Assembly (NCBI RefSeq): GCF_001890765.1 | Contig: NZ_KV878783.1 | Location: 2,378,695 to 2,442,694 of the forward strand | Direction: 5' to 3' | DNA length: 64,000 bases | From: Spirulina major PCC 6313 | GTDB lineage: Bacteria; Cyanobacteriota; Cyanobacteriia; Cyanobacteriales; Spirulinaceae | In this document: in pieces, positions 10,701 through 18,776 of the stretch | Position numbering within the stretch: position 1 is the first letter of the stretch | Layout: the number at the start of each line of letters is the position of its first letter | The notes under the pieces: model-generated | Told to the model about the DNA's origin: nothing | What the model saw: the letters and a program-made list of their open reading frames with translations, nothing else | Databases searched by the model: none | Made by a program: the position numbers and the translations under genes

Positions 10701-11741
10701 TTCGTCCATCACGGTCAACTGCGCCCGTGGCATCGCGCCGCCGCCTTGTTGTTCGCCGCCGATCAAGACTGTGCCGCCGCCGTTGGTGCCGCTGGCGTTG
10801 ATCGTTGCACCACTGAGGGCGATCGCATCTCCCCCAATCACCACCGTTCCCCCCTGTTCCCCCGCCACATCGATCGTGCCATTGTGAACCGCCAAACCAG
10901 GCGCGATCGGGATTTCCTTCGCGGTGCTTTGGAGTGTCAGCGTCCCGGTGTTGGCCATGGTGACATCCCCCCCGGTTAAGAGACTGGGCAAAGCGAGGGG
11001 CGCGATCGTTGTCGCGGTGAGAGCCTCGGCGGGAATCTCCAGGCTGAGGAGTTGCCCCGGTTGCGAGAGGCGGATCATATTCTCCCCCGGAACCGCCGTC
11101 ACGATCACCTCCCCCGTTGCCGCTGTCAGGTTGCCCGTATTGATCACCGTCCCCCCAATCAACCCCAACCGCTGCCCTGGGTTAACATTCAGATCGCCAC
11201 TATTCACCACCGCCCCCGGTTCCGCCTGGGTAAACCGAAACTGAAACGGTGTTCCTGTTAACGCCCCATAATCCATCGCCCCCACCGCATCAAACCAGCC
11301 ACCATCACTCAAACCAATCCCGTCCGCCGTCGTCGCGAAAAAATCCCCGCCCACATTCAGCCGCGCCTGCGACCCGAACACAATCCCCGCCGGATTGATT
11401 AAATAAAGGTTGGCATTACTCCCCATCACCTCAAGCACACCATTGATCACAGAGGGATCACCCCCGACGACTCGGCCGAGGATATTGAGCACCTGGGGAT
11501 TGCTGAGAAAAGTAGCAGTTTGTTGGGCGTTGAGGCCGAAGCGGTCGAAACTATGAAAAAGATTGAGGTGGTCGGCGCTGAGGCTGCCCCCCGTGATCGA
11601 AATGCGATCGCCGTTTGATGTGACAATCGTACCGGTGCCATCGGTGGCAGGAGTAATCGTTTGGGCGATCGCTGTTCCTCCCCACCCCATCTCCACCAAC
11701 CCACCCATGAGCAACGCTGTTCGCCAAGCCCTTCCCATCAT
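7800..11741 (-). CDS. Secreted filamentous-hemagglutinin N-domain protein with C-terminal CHAT protease (paralog 2)
   Basis: A 1313-residue paralog of the downstream gene with the same order: signal peptide, hemagglutination-activity domain, beta-rich repeats, CHAT domain. The ATG at 11741 is chosen because it places the signal peptide (MMGRAWRTALL...AIAQ) at the N-terminus; an in-frame start at 11816 would add 25 residues before it. Catalytic His (ATHGEF, about 1157) and Cys (LSACRT, about 1201) are present. A run of short TDRNATDRTI-type repeats (about residues 930-972), absent from the sister protein, sits just before the CHAT region. The N-terminal ~440 residues are nearly identical to the sister, while the central regions diverge. 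Confidence 0.92.
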   Translation of the reverse strand: MMGRAWRTALLMGGLVEMGWGGTAIAQTITPATDGTGTIVTSNGDRISITGGSLSADHLNLFHSFDRFGLNAQQTATFLSNPQVLNILGRVVGGDPSVINGVLEVMGSNANLYLINPAGIVFGSQARLNVGGDFFATTADGIGLSDGGWFDAVGAMDYGALTGTPFQFRFTQAEPGAVVNSGDLNVNPGQRLGLIGGTVINTGNLTAATGEVIVTAVPGENMIRLSQPGQLLSLEIPAEALTATTIAPLALPSLLTGGDVTMANTGTLTLQSTAKEIPIAPGLAVHNGTIDVAGEQGGTVVIGGDAIALSGATINASGTNGGGTVLIGGEQQGGGAMPRAQLTVMDETSEIRADAITQGDGGRVILWADQATTFAGDISARGGADGGNGGFVEVSGGETLAFQGQVDTAAPFGTMGSVLLDPTNITIRAGTGSSGFLGSLLFADPGPTVIFESELEGITGAITLQATQDIIFENSTGDLFDLRAATGGITFTAGRNITMEDTNDQIRTNGQAVTIAAGGTVNLGSITTTANLGNSAGDINISAGGTLTVNQLDTSVSALLGTLNGGDVQLSTTQVGGNIQFQTIDTSAFSLLMLATLAQGGNTTINAQGTVQGNSIDTSAAGIGLGTWIAGAINISHDGGANNVAFTVGDSSVNGIDTLQTSSAIAPGTFPVLDIGGTVNPGADTLLTSINTPPTVTPLHRTITAGESITLTYGDLLAQVDDVNRDTIATLTLSNFILTGTLTLNGIEVSDRTTPLTLNPGDVIVYTAAVSSAPGTVTLFDLTANDGVSFATAAVTLTLLTPPLITADPEPPPSSTAPEPSPSSTVTATGGLNCPPICAEPPTPLTARPSLPSNPVTALETQFTDLVLSHLGFESQNTLTLQEVQELLRSVELATGVKPSVLYIRFIPQISPQSPSIPSSLRSEGETAMSGDRNATDRTITDRNATDRNATDRTITDRNATDRTITDRTATDHDTLELLLITGNEAPIRVPLPQVTRAIVEPTVAQMQRTVQNQRSHAYQIPAQQLYQWFIQPIAAALRVRQVDHLAFVVDEGLRGVPLAALSDGAEFLIEQYSVSLMPSVSLSNFTYTDLTDRSVLAMGMDTFSDQAPLPAVSTELEAIAQQLWSGKILLNPSFTKANILQQRDRTPYSIIHIATHGEFRPGQFSNSYLSLWNDQRLALDQLRSLGFNKPMVELLVLSACRTALGDRDAELGFTGLAVAAGVKTAMGSLWYVSDVGTLGLTTAFYEALRTAPIRAQALQQAQIDLLSGRVVVDGTTLRSRHHAFPLPLALMANRDLRHPYYWSSFTMVGSPW
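8824..8953 (-). repeat. Tandem 18-bp repeats encoding TDR-rich hexapeptides
   Basis: Inside the CHAT paralog 2 gene the plus strand shows back-to-back units of the type GCGATCGGTGGCGTT and GCGATCGGTAATGGT. They occur in an 18-bp rhythm built around a HIP1-like core (GCGATCGGT). On the coding strand they read as alternating DRNAT and DRTIT hexapeptides. The repeat is a whole number of codons, so copy-number changes would keep the frame. It lies in the linker before the protease domain. Confidence 0.85.
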
Positions 11742-11955
11742 TGCAATGCGCCAAATTAACGTTAATGTGTTCTCTTTGCCGGAATTAACCCCGGTACTGT
11801 TTGCACAACGCTGCAATGAAACCGCAGGAGAAGACAGATCATTGGTATCGTCTCAATCTTCCCCAATACTGGACAACAGAAGAAACACCGATCTATCGTG
11901 AAGGGTCAAAAATTTGCTCTGCTCGTTGCGATCGCTCCTCATCCATCCCTCAACC

Positions 11956-13533
11956 ATGGCTCATGCTCCCGCCCCCTCTCCCCATAGCCCCGAACCACAG
12001 CGCGATCACCGCTGGTTTTGGGGTTTAGCGATCGCGGCGTTGGGGCTGTGGTTGATCGGCTTGGGAGGGATGCCGCTGCGAGACTGGGACGAAGGAACCT
12101 ATGGCCTCTTGGCGCGGGAAATGGTGCGATCGCGCGATTGGCTGCATCTGTCCATCTTTGGGGAGCCGTTTTGGTTGAAACCACCCCTAGCGATTTGGTT
12201 GATGGCGTTGGGCTATCAGATCATGAGTTGGGGCGGGGAATTGGGATCGCCCTGGTTGGAATTTTCCCTGCGGGCTCCCTTAGCGATCGCCTCTGCCCTG
12301 GGTGTACCGCTCCTCTACTGCCTCGGTCGGGAATTATTCCGAGACCAACGCCACGCCATCTATCCCGCCGTAATTTATCTCACCCTTTTGCCCGTGGTGC
12401 GCCATGGCCGCCTCGCGATGCTCGATGGGATCGTCAATACGGCGATGATTCTGCTGTTTCTCTGTCTGTTCAAGGCGAAAAAACGACCCGTTTGGGCCAT
12501 GGGAATGGGTCTGTGTTTGGGAGCGATCGCCCTCACGAAAGGCATTCTCGTCCTGGCGATTTGGGGTATCGCAGGGCTATATATTCTTCTGTCCCAGCGT
12601 TGGGAACTGTTTCGCAATTCCTACGCTTGGCTGGGTTTGTTCCTCGGTCTCGCCCTCACCACAGCCTGGTACATCGCGCAATATCACACCTACGGCGCAA
12701 ACTTTTTAACGGTGCATTTCGGGGCCCAGGGCTTCGATCGTCTGGGGGATGCCGTGGAAGGCAACGACGGGCCCCTGTGGTATTACCTGCTAGAAATTGT
12801 TAAATACGGGTGGCCCTGGTTGGTGTTTTTTCCCATCGGGGTCAAACAAGCGGGGCAACAGTGGAAAACCTGGGGACTCTTGGCCCTCTTGGGATTTAGC
12901 CTATTCTTAGCCGTCGTCAGTGGGATGGGGACAAAATTGCCCTGGTATCTTTTCCCCTGTTATCCCTTTTTGGCGGTGATTTTGGGGGGCTATTTTGCAA
13001 CGGTGCAGCGGCCCAAGCGCGGCTATGGCTATTTTTTCGCGTTTTTAACCATGGTGGCGATCGCCGGCGGCATTTATCTCGCCGTTGCCGATCCACAACT
13101 GCCGCTGCTGATCACGGCGGTTTGTGCAACGCTGACCTTTGGGAGCGGGGCGCGGGTATTGTTGAAACAATTGGGGGGCGATCGCCTCTTTTGCACCCTC
13201 GCCATCGGACTCTATTGCAGCCTGGCCAGCCTCTTCTGTTCCCAATCTTGGGTGTGGGAAGTGAATGAACAATTCCCCGTGCAAGCCATCGGTGCAATCA
13301 TCCAAGCCGAAACCCCCCCTGATGCCGTCATTTATATGAGCCATCCCGACGGCCGCCCCAGTTTGGACTTTTACAGCGATCGCCCCCTGATCCCCGCCGA
13401 TCTCCCCACCCTCCAAGCCCACCACGCCACCCATTTCCTCCTCGTCGATACAGCGACGCGGGATGCGATCGGCCCCGCCACCGAACTCGCCACCGCCAAC
13501 GGCTTCCACCTCCTCGCCCCTTGGTCGCCGTGA
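11956..13533 (+). CDS. Glycosyltransferase family 39 (ArnT/PMT-like) membrane protein
   Basis: A polytopic membrane glycosyltransferase of about 525 residues that uses a lipid-linked sugar donor. The N-terminal motif RDWDEGTYGLLAREM carries the acidic pair expected to act in catalysis in the PMT/ArnT family. Many hydrophobic helices follow, and a short soluble C-terminus ends the protein. The ATG at 11956 (MAHAPAP) is preferred over an upstream in-frame start at 11914, which adds a tail unlike the family. It is the first gene of a same-strand cluster of four glycosyltransferases and is divergent from the CHAT genes, so the ~215 bases before it hold promoters for both directions. Confidence 0.88.
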   Translation: MAHAPAPSPHSPEPQRDHRWFWGLAIAALGLWLIGLGGMPLRDWDEGTYGLLAREMVRSRDWLHLSIFGEPFWLKPPLAIWLMALGYQIMSWGGELGSPWLEFSLRAPLAIASALGVPLLYCLGRELFRDQRHAIYPAVIYLTLLPVVRHGRLAMLDGIVNTAMILLFLCLFKAKKRPVWAMGMGLCLGAIALTKGILVLAIWGIAGLYILLSQRWELFRNSYAWLGLFLGLALTTAWYIAQYHTYGANFLTVHFGAQGFDRLGDAVEGNDGPLWYYLLEIVKYGWPWLVFFPIGVKQAGQQWKTWGLLALLGFSLFLAVVSGMGTKLPWYLFPCYPFLAVILGGYFATVQRPKRGYGYFFAFLTMVAIAGGIYLAVADPQLPLLITAVCATLTFGSGARVLLKQLGGDRLFCTLAIGLYCSLASLFCSQSWVWEVNEQFPVQAIGAIIQAETPPDAVIYMSHPDGRPSLDFYSDRPLIPADLPTLQAHHATHFLLVDTATRDAIGPATELATANGFHLLAPWSP

Positions 13534-13577
13534 TCGAACGGGGCTAAGATTGAATTGTCCTCATTGTGCTGTGGCTC

Positions 13578-14531
13578 ATGGCTGTTGATCTGACCGTTGC
13601 GATTCCGACTTACAACGGTGCGACCCGTTTACCGATCGTCCTAGAGAAACTGAAGCAACAGACGGGCACAGGGCTGATGTCCTGGGAAGTGTTGGTGGTG
13701 GACAATAACAGCACCGATGGGCTGGATCTCGTGGTGCATAGGATGCAGGGCGACTGGTTGCCCGATGTGCCCTTGCGCTATTGCAACGAGCCGCAACAGG
13801 GGGCGGCCTTTGCACGGTTGCGGGCGGTGCAGGAGGCGCGGGGTCTGCTGATTGGGTTTTTGGATGATGATACGATTCCGGCGGTGAACTGGGTGCAGGC
13901 GGCTTGTTTATTTGCGAAGAAATATCCGAGGGCAGGGGCGATCGGGAGTCAGATTCACGGGGATTATGAGGTGGAGCCGCCGCCAAATTTTGAACGAATT
14001 GCGAGTTTTTTGGCGATTACGGAGCGGGGGACGGAGCCGCAACGGTATGAGCCGCAATTGAAGATGTTGCCACCGTCGGCGGGGTTGGTGGTGCGGCGGG
14101 CGGTGTGGCGGGAGCATGTGCCGACGCGGCCGGTGTTGAGTGGGCGATCGCCCACCTCAATGCTCAACAGCGAAGACCTCGAAGCGATTATGCATATTCA
14201 AAACGCGGGTTGGGAAATCTGGTACAACCCGGCCATGGAACTGTTTCACCAAATTCCGGCGCGACGACTGAGCCGCGAGGGGTTGCTGTTTATTGTCCGG
14301 AGTACCGGGTTGGCGCGGCATCATATCCGGATGTTGCGCCTCAAACCCTGGCAGCGTCCGTTGCTGTTTCCCTTGGGGTGGTTGAATGATCTGCGCAAGG
14401 CGGGGAAATTCTTTTGGCAACATCGCGATCGCTTCGCCACGGATACGGTGCTGGCCTGTCAGATGGAATTTTTGCGATCGAGTGTGATCAGTCCGTTTTA
14501 TCTCTGGTGGCAACGATGGAAGAACCGATAA
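13578..14531 (+). CDS. hpsE: HpsE-like glycosyltransferase family 2
   Basis: A GT-A fold glycosyltransferase of about 317 residues. DLTVAIPTYNGATRLP opens the nucleotide-sugar-binding fold, VVDNNSTDG follows, and the metal-binding motif is FLDDDTIP near residue 95. The N-terminal pattern, including the PQQGAAFARLRA segment, closely resembles HpsE of the hormogonium polysaccharide locus of filamentous cyanobacteria. The symbol is my recognition from sequence memory, not a search. The ATG at 13578 is chosen over a GTG at 13566. It overlaps the next GT2 by 16 bases, so translation is probably coupled. Confidence 0.8.
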   Translation: MAVDLTVAIPTYNGATRLPIVLEKLKQQTGTGLMSWEVLVVDNNSTDGLDLVVHRMQGDWLPDVPLRYCNEPQQGAAFARLRAVQEARGLLIGFLDDDTIPAVNWVQAACLFAKKYPRAGAIGSQIHGDYEVEPPPNFERIASFLAITERGTEPQRYEPQLKMLPPSAGLVVRRAVWREHVPTRPVLSGRSPTSMLNSEDLEAIMHIQNAGWEIWYNPAMELFHQIPARRLSREGLLFIVRSTGLARHHIRMLRLKPWQRPLLFPLGWLNDLRKAGKFFWQHRDRFATDTVLACQMEFLRSSVISPFYLWWQRWKNR

Positions 14532-15487
14532 GCGTGGCGATTATTCTCCCGGTGCGCAATCGTTGGGCCCAAACCTGCGCCATTTTGCAGCAATTGGAGG
14601 ATCAAGGTGCGATCGCATCCCATCCGGTGATCGTCGTCGATGATGGATCGACGGACGGTACAGCGGAGCAGATTCGCGCCCAATTGCCGAGAGTGACGTT
14701 ATTGCAAGGGGATGGCAATTTGTGGTGGACGGGGGCGATCGCTCTTGGCATGGACTACGCTTTGGGGCGTTATCCCCAGGCGGCGATCCTCTGGCTCAAT
14801 GACGATATGACCCTGGCGGCGGACTTCATGACCCAATTGCAAACCGTAGCCCAGATGGCGGAACACCAAGGGGCGATCGTGGGGGGCGTGGTGAGCGATC
14901 GCAACCATCCCGACTGGTACGCCTTTAGCGGCTTAGTGCAGGGGACACCGATCCGCCACCCCACCCAATGCCGCGATCGCCTCAATCCCGCCGACACCCT
15001 TAACGGCAACATCGTGATCATCCCCAACCGCGTCGCCCAAACCCTCGGCCTCCCGGATAGCCGCCGTTTTCCCCACTACGGCGGCGACTATGAATACACC
15101 GAACGCGCCAAACATCAGGGGATTCCGCTCCGGATTGCGCCACAATTGCAAGCCACCGTAGACTATCAACCCGCCGATGTGGTGCGCTATTTACCCGTGT
15201 GGATGCAATGGTCGCTCGCGTCGGGATGGCGGCAAAAATGGCAAATTATCCAGGGGGTGCGATCGCTCAAATTTCACCATAATATGTGGCATATTGTGAA
15301 TCGGATGCATCTGTACGATCCCCAAATTCCCCGCTGGCGTTACGAATGGTTTTACCTCAAAAAAATCGGGCAATGTCTCACCCATAGTCTCCTCCCCAAG
15401 GCGAAGATCCGCGCCAAAATTACCCACCATTGCCAAACCCTCGCCATTCCCCCCGATCTGATTGACGTTATCCTCAAACCCCTATGA
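14516..15487 (+). CDS. Glycosyltransferase family 2
   Basis: A second GT2 enzyme, about 323 residues from the ATG at 14516. AIILPVRNRWAQT and VVDDGSTDGT mark the nucleotide-binding half, and ILWLNDDMTL is the DXD-like metal site near residue 95. GDGNLWWTGAIALGM resembles the rhamnosyl/galactosyl-type GT2 group. The longer frame from 14414 is rejected because its extra residues overlap the upstream gene heavily and look random. Its stop overlaps the start of the next gene in an ATGA (4-base overlap), which supports one operon. Donor and acceptor sugars cannot be deduced. Confidence 0.88.
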   Translation: MEEPISVAIILPVRNRWAQTCAILQQLEDQGAIASHPVIVVDDGSTDGTAEQIRAQLPRVTLLQGDGNLWWTGAIALGMDYALGRYPQAAILWLNDDMTLAADFMTQLQTVAQMAEHQGAIVGGVVSDRNHPDWYAFSGLVQGTPIRHPTQCRDRLNPADTLNGNIVIIPNRVAQTLGLPDSRRFPHYGGDYEYTERAKHQGIPLRIAPQLQATVDYQPADVVRYLPVWMQWSLASGWRQKWQIIQGVRSLKFHHNMWHIVNRMHLYDPQIPRWRYEWFYLKKIGQCLTHSLLPKAKIRAKITHHCQTLAIPPDLIDVILKPL

Positions 15488-16722
15488 AAGTTCTCCACCT
15501 CAGCTATTCAGACCTCGACGGTGGCGCGTGTCGGGGAACCTACCAACTCCACAAAGCCCTCCAGCGCATCGGCGTAGATTCCCAAATGTTGGTGCTCAAA
15601 AAAGACAGCACCGACCCCAGCGTCATCGGCCCCACAGAAAAAGCCACGGAACTGATCGCCAACAGCCTCCGAGGCGTGATCGATCGCTACCCCCTGCGCC
15701 GCTATCCTCAGAAAAAAACCTACGTCTTTTCCCCCGCCATTTTCCCGCCCCAAGAATTGGCGAAAATCCGCGCCGTTAACCCCGATGTGATTAATCTCCA
15801 TTGGATTAACAAAGGCTTTCTCACCCCGGAAAGTCTGCCCAAGCTGGGGAAGCCATTGGTGTGGACACTGCAAGATATGTGGTCCATGACCGGGGGCTGT
15901 CACTATTCCGAAGGGTGCGATCGCTTCACCGCCCAATGTGGAGCCTGTCCCCTCTTGGGTTCAACCCAAGAGCATGATCTATCCCGCAAACTGTGGCAGC
16001 GCAAGGCCAAAGCCTGGGCCAATCTGGATTTACATATCGTCGGGGTGAGCCAATGGGTGGCCGATTGTGTCAAACGCAGCAGTTTGTTGCAACGCTATCC
16101 CGTGGCTGTGATCGGCGAAGCGATGGACACCACCATTTTTAAACCCCGCCCCAAAGCCCAAGCGCGGGAACTGCTGAACCTAGACTGCGATCGCCATTAC
16201 ATCCTCTTCAGCGCCCTCAACCCCACCCGCGACAAGCGCAAAGGCTTCGCCTACCTCCAGCCCGCCCTCCAACAGTTGCGCGACCTCCCCAACACGGAAC
16301 TGCTGATCCTCGGTACCGATCAACTCGATCCCAGCCTCGACATCGGCCTCCCGGCCCGCTACCTCGGCAAACGCTTCGATGATCTCTCCCTCGCCCTCGC
16401 TTACAATGCGGCGGATGTGGCGGTCGCCCCTTCCCTCGAAGATGCCTGTCCGAAGGGGGCGTTAGAACCCTTGGCCTGTGGTGTGCCGGTGGTGAGTTTT
16501 GATTCCACGGGTTTAAAGGATATTGTCGAGCATCAGGTCAATGGCTACCGGGCGGCCTGTTTTGAGTCGGAGGATTTAGCGCGGGGCATTCAGTGGGTGT
16601 TAGATCAAGAGGGGGAGACCTTGGCGATCAACGCCCGCCGTACGGTGGAAACCCGATTTTGGCCCGATGCAGAAGCCCGCCAATACCTCGCCATCTACGA
16701 AAAAATCACCGGCCAGGGGTGA
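15484..16722 (+). CDS. Glycosyltransferase family 4
   Basis: A 412-residue GT-B fold retaining glycosyltransferase. The N-terminal half opens with VLHLSYSDLDGGACRGTYQLHKAL. The C-terminal half carries the GT4 donor site: EDACPKGALEPLACGVPVVSF with the conserved E-x7-E arrangement near residue 320. LVWTLQDMWSMTGGCHYSEGC is a cysteine-containing segment typical of WcaL-like polysaccharide GT4 enzymes. It starts in an ATGA overlap with the preceding GT2 and ends the four-gene polysaccharide cluster. Confidence 0.9.
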   Translation: MKVLHLSYSDLDGGACRGTYQLHKALQRIGVDSQMLVLKKDSTDPSVIGPTEKATELIANSLRGVIDRYPLRRYPQKKTYVFSPAIFPPQELAKIRAVNPDVINLHWINKGFLTPESLPKLGKPLVWTLQDMWSMTGGCHYSEGCDRFTAQCGACPLLGSTQEHDLSRKLWQRKAKAWANLDLHIVGVSQWVADCVKRSSLLQRYPVAVIGEAMDTTIFKPRPKAQARELLNLDCDRHYILFSALNPTRDKRKGFAYLQPALQQLRDLPNTELLILGTDQLDPSLDIGLPARYLGKRFDDLSLALAYNAADVAVAPSLEDACPKGALEPLACGVPVVSFDSTGLKDIVEHQVNGYRAACFESEDLARGIQWVLDQEGETLAINARRTVETRFWPDAEARQYLAIYEKITGQG

Positions 16723-16796
16723 GTTAGGAATGCGCCCCCAAAATCGTGTACAACAAAGGGCAGTCCTACGCGATCTTGGAGAATGAATCCACGACT

Positions 16797-17096
16797 ATGG
16801 CGGCTAAATTGCGTGTTCTCATCGATACTGTGTTTAAACGTTCCGTGCAACAGCCGGGTGTGCTGTCTGCCGATGCCAAAGTATCGGTGCAGCAGGGTCA
16901 AGAATTGAATGTGGCGCGTTATTGCCTAGCGGAACAGTTCCATCTTCAACTCACCTTTGATCATGCCCCCTTTGCGACCCATCCCGATACGGTGCAATGG
17001 TTCGTGTTTAGTGGCCATGTGGAATTGATTGAGGTGGAGCAAACGCGATCGCTCGCCCCCCCTGAGTTCCCAGACTCCGATGGTGGTAACGCTTGA
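16797..17096 (+). CDS. Small conserved protein, SH3-like fold suspected
   Basis: A 99-residue protein from the ATG at 16797 (MAAKLRVLIDTVFKRS); an upstream GTG at 16746 would add 17 residues of no evident pattern. The sequence TVFKRSVQQPGVLSADAKVSVQQGQELNV followed by VFSGHVELIEVE resembles the beta-rich SH3-like modules in many cyanobacterial hydrolases, where they stand as N-terminal repeats. No catalytic domain follows, so it may be a free-standing module or a remnant of a larger protein. Function is unknown. A GC-rich hairpin (CGGAGC/GCTCCG, about 17180-17197) lies downstream. Confidence 0.6.
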   Translation: MAAKLRVLIDTVFKRSVQQPGVLSADAKVSVQQGQELNVARYCLAEQFHLQLTFDHAPFATHPDTVQWFVFSGHVELIEVEQTRSLAPPEFPDSDGGNA

Positions 17097-17286
17097 CGCA
17101 TCCCAACGCCGCGATCAATCTGCAAAGGGGCACAGGGTAGAGCGATCGCACCCGACGCATTCTCAGACGATCAGGGCAAGCGGAGCCGTCGCGCTCCGTT
17201 TCAGATTTCAATCTGTCACGGCGGGGTCAGATCTGGGGAAGCAGCGGTTTAGAATTGATGGAAGTTCAACACGAGTATTTTAATTA

Positions 17287-17688
17287 ATGGAACAGGCCGA
17301 AATTACTGCATTAGGTCAGTCCCTTCGCAAAATCGATCAGACCTTGTTAAACCGTGAAGGGGGGGCGGGGATTGAGCGAGTTTGGTATCAGGGTGGCGAA
17401 CCCTATTTTGATGTGTTTGTGGAACGTCGTGGCACAGAAATTGAGTGGTTTCAAGTCACGCTGCGGGGGCGATCGCTCTCTTGGTATCGAAAAGGCGATC
17501 GTTGGCAAACCGGAACCACCAACGAACTGCGCACCGATGATGTTTCCTTTTATCCCGCCAGCAAAACCATCGAGAGCGATCAACACCCCGACACTCGATT
17601 CTTTCAACTCATTCAAGCCATCCTCACGACCCGGTCTGGCGATCCGATCTTTGATCGCATTCTGTCGCTCTTTCACACCTATGTTTAG
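17287..17688 (+). CDS. Conserved cyanobacterial hypothetical protein
   Basis: A soluble 133-residue protein with no domain I recognise. It is rich in aromatic and charged residues, with GIERVWYQGGEPYFDVFVERRG and WFQVTLRGRSLSWYRKGD suggesting a beta-sheet protein. The composition and lack of frameshift mark it as a real gene. Its last codons and stop lie in the first copy of a 30-bp tandem duplication. It converges with the anti-sigma gene on the other strand. Confidence 0.7.
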   Translation: MEQAEITALGQSLRKIDQTLLNREGGAGIERVWYQGGEPYFDVFVERRGTEIEWFQVTLRGRSLSWYRKGDRWQTGTTNELRTDDVSFYPASKTIESDQHPDTRFFQLIQAILTTRSGDPIFDRILSLFHTYV

Positions 17689-17729
17689 GCTAGTACAACC
17701 TTTCACACCTATGTTTAGGCTAGTACAAC
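17670..17729 (+). repeat. Perfect 30-bp tandem duplication over a stop codon
   Basis: Two identical 30-bp copies, 17670-17699 and 17700-17729, begin CTTTCACACCTATG. The first contains the last codons and TAG stop of the upstream gene, so the duplication does not change the protein. Perfect identity indicates a recent slippage or duplication event. Confidence 0.95.
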
Positions 17730-17758
17730 GTCAAGGCTAAGAATTAGGCTGTTGGTAG

Positions 17759-17785
17759 GGTGCTGTTAGCGAAGCGTAGCGCACC
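17759..17785. terminator. Stem-loop between convergent genes
   Basis: GGTGC (17759-17763) pairs with GCACC (17781-17785), enclosing a second pairing of TTAGC-type sequence around GAAGCGTAGC. It sits between two convergent genes, so it could end transcription from both sides. There is no T-run on the plus side. The sequence also resembles a short motif often repeated between cyanobacterial genes, so it may be a dispersed repeat. Confidence 0.4.
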
Positions 17786-17857
17786 GTCACATTGAGCGTT
17801 GGTCATGCAAGACGATCCGAATTAAGTCTTGACCCTGCCCTAGGGCGTTGGGGACTA

Positions 17858-18298
17858 TTACCAGGGGGAGTGATCCCGTTTAACCCGCTTCGAGAGCCGC
17901 AATTGAGTGCCTTCCCGGTTCCAATGAACTTGGTCAAAAATGTGGTACAGAATACACATTCCACGACCATTTTCAGAAAAATCATCCGGCAGTAAATCTT
18001 CGGGATGGGTTGGGCAAGATTGGATCGGACGAAAACCCTCTCCCTGATCCGTAATCACCCATGAATACAGATCATCACAGATCGAAAACTGCACCGAAAC
18101 CTGCTTGCTAGGGTCGAGTTTGTTCCCATGCTTGGCAGCATTCACCAAGGCTTCTTGTAAGCCGAGGCGTAATTCTGGCTGAGCATTCACCGGGACTTTT
18201 ACTAAAAGTAAGTCAAGAATGGGGCAGAGATAGAGCGTTGAAGCGAAGCTCATTGTTTGCCAATCTTGCTTGCGAGTGGGCAAGGAAATCGCAATCAC
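17858..18298 (-). CDS. RsbW/SpoIIAB-like anti-sigma factor (GHKL serine kinase)
   Basis: A 146-residue stand-alone HATPase_c protein. The N-box LQEALVNAAKHGNKLDP, G1 box DQGEGF and G2 box NGRGMCIL are all present in the RsbW arrangement. Such proteins bind or phosphorylate an STAS-type antagonist and sequester a sigma factor. No antagonist or sigma gene is adjacent, so the partner is unknown. Translation starts at a GTG at 18298. The 5' side borders a 478-base region without a gene. Confidence 0.85.
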   Translation of the reverse strand: MIAISLPTRKQDWQTMSFASTLYLCPILDLLLVKVPVNAQPELRLGLQEALVNAAKHGNKLDPSKQVSVQFSICDDLYSWVITDQGEGFRPIQSCPTHPEDLLPDDFSENGRGMCILYHIFDQVHWNREGTQLRLSKRVKRDHSPW

Positions 18299-18717
18299 AC
18301 GAAGTTACCTCCAGCTTAGAATTACAAAATGATGGTCAATGGTGCCTAGGGGGTTAGCGGTGTGAGATTATTTGTTCGTCTCAGGGCTAGGCATGATAGA
18401 AATACAAAAAAATCTGATATTTCATCCACTCATCACTGGTTTGATTTTGAAATTTTCAGGATGCAACTGGGAGGCTAAGGAAAACATTTGGGTTGGGTTA
18501 GAAAGAGCACATCAAGTTTGAGAGTGTTGAATTGCGTTGCTATTCCTCTCGATCGCATCAGCGTATGTCACATCAGAACCTCAAATTATTTAATCTATCG
18601 GTGGAATCGCGCTTTCTAATACGCACCAGTATAGCAAAGGTTTTGGTGGAACTGCTGGATTTCACCCCTTGACAAAATTTTTAGTATGTGATCTATTTAG
18701 GCGCTCAATAGACGATT
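18299..18717. other. Gene-free stretch between anti-sigma gene and apcD terminator
   Basis: About 420 bases hold no credible reading frame on either strand and are richer in A+T than the surroundings. A TTGACA-like hexamer occurs at 18670 with no convincing -10 element at proper spacing. The region must hold the promoter of the GTG-started anti-sigma gene, but I cannot place it. Confidence 0.5.
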
Positions 18718-18757
18718 GATCAAAAAGGCAAGCCCGGTTGAGCTTGCCTTTTTGATC
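18718..18757 (-). terminator. Strong intrinsic terminator of apcD
   Basis: A perfect 16-bp stem (18718-18733 with 18742-18757) and an 8-base loop lies 20 bases past the apcD stop. Reading on the minus strand, the stem ends in a run of T (GCCTTTTTGATC). It is symmetric, so it can work in both directions. Confidence 0.9.
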
Positions 18758-18776
18758 GGAACGGAAGGGCGAATAA

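Noticed and set aside
3864-11741. Adhesin of the classical hemagglutinin type
   Set aside because: The proteins are short for FhaB-type adhesins and end in a complete CHAT protease, so a simple adhesin call would be misleading.
18665-18700. Sigma-70-type promoter with TTGACA
   Set aside because: No -10 hexamer at suitable spacing and no gene follows on that strand before the apcD terminator.
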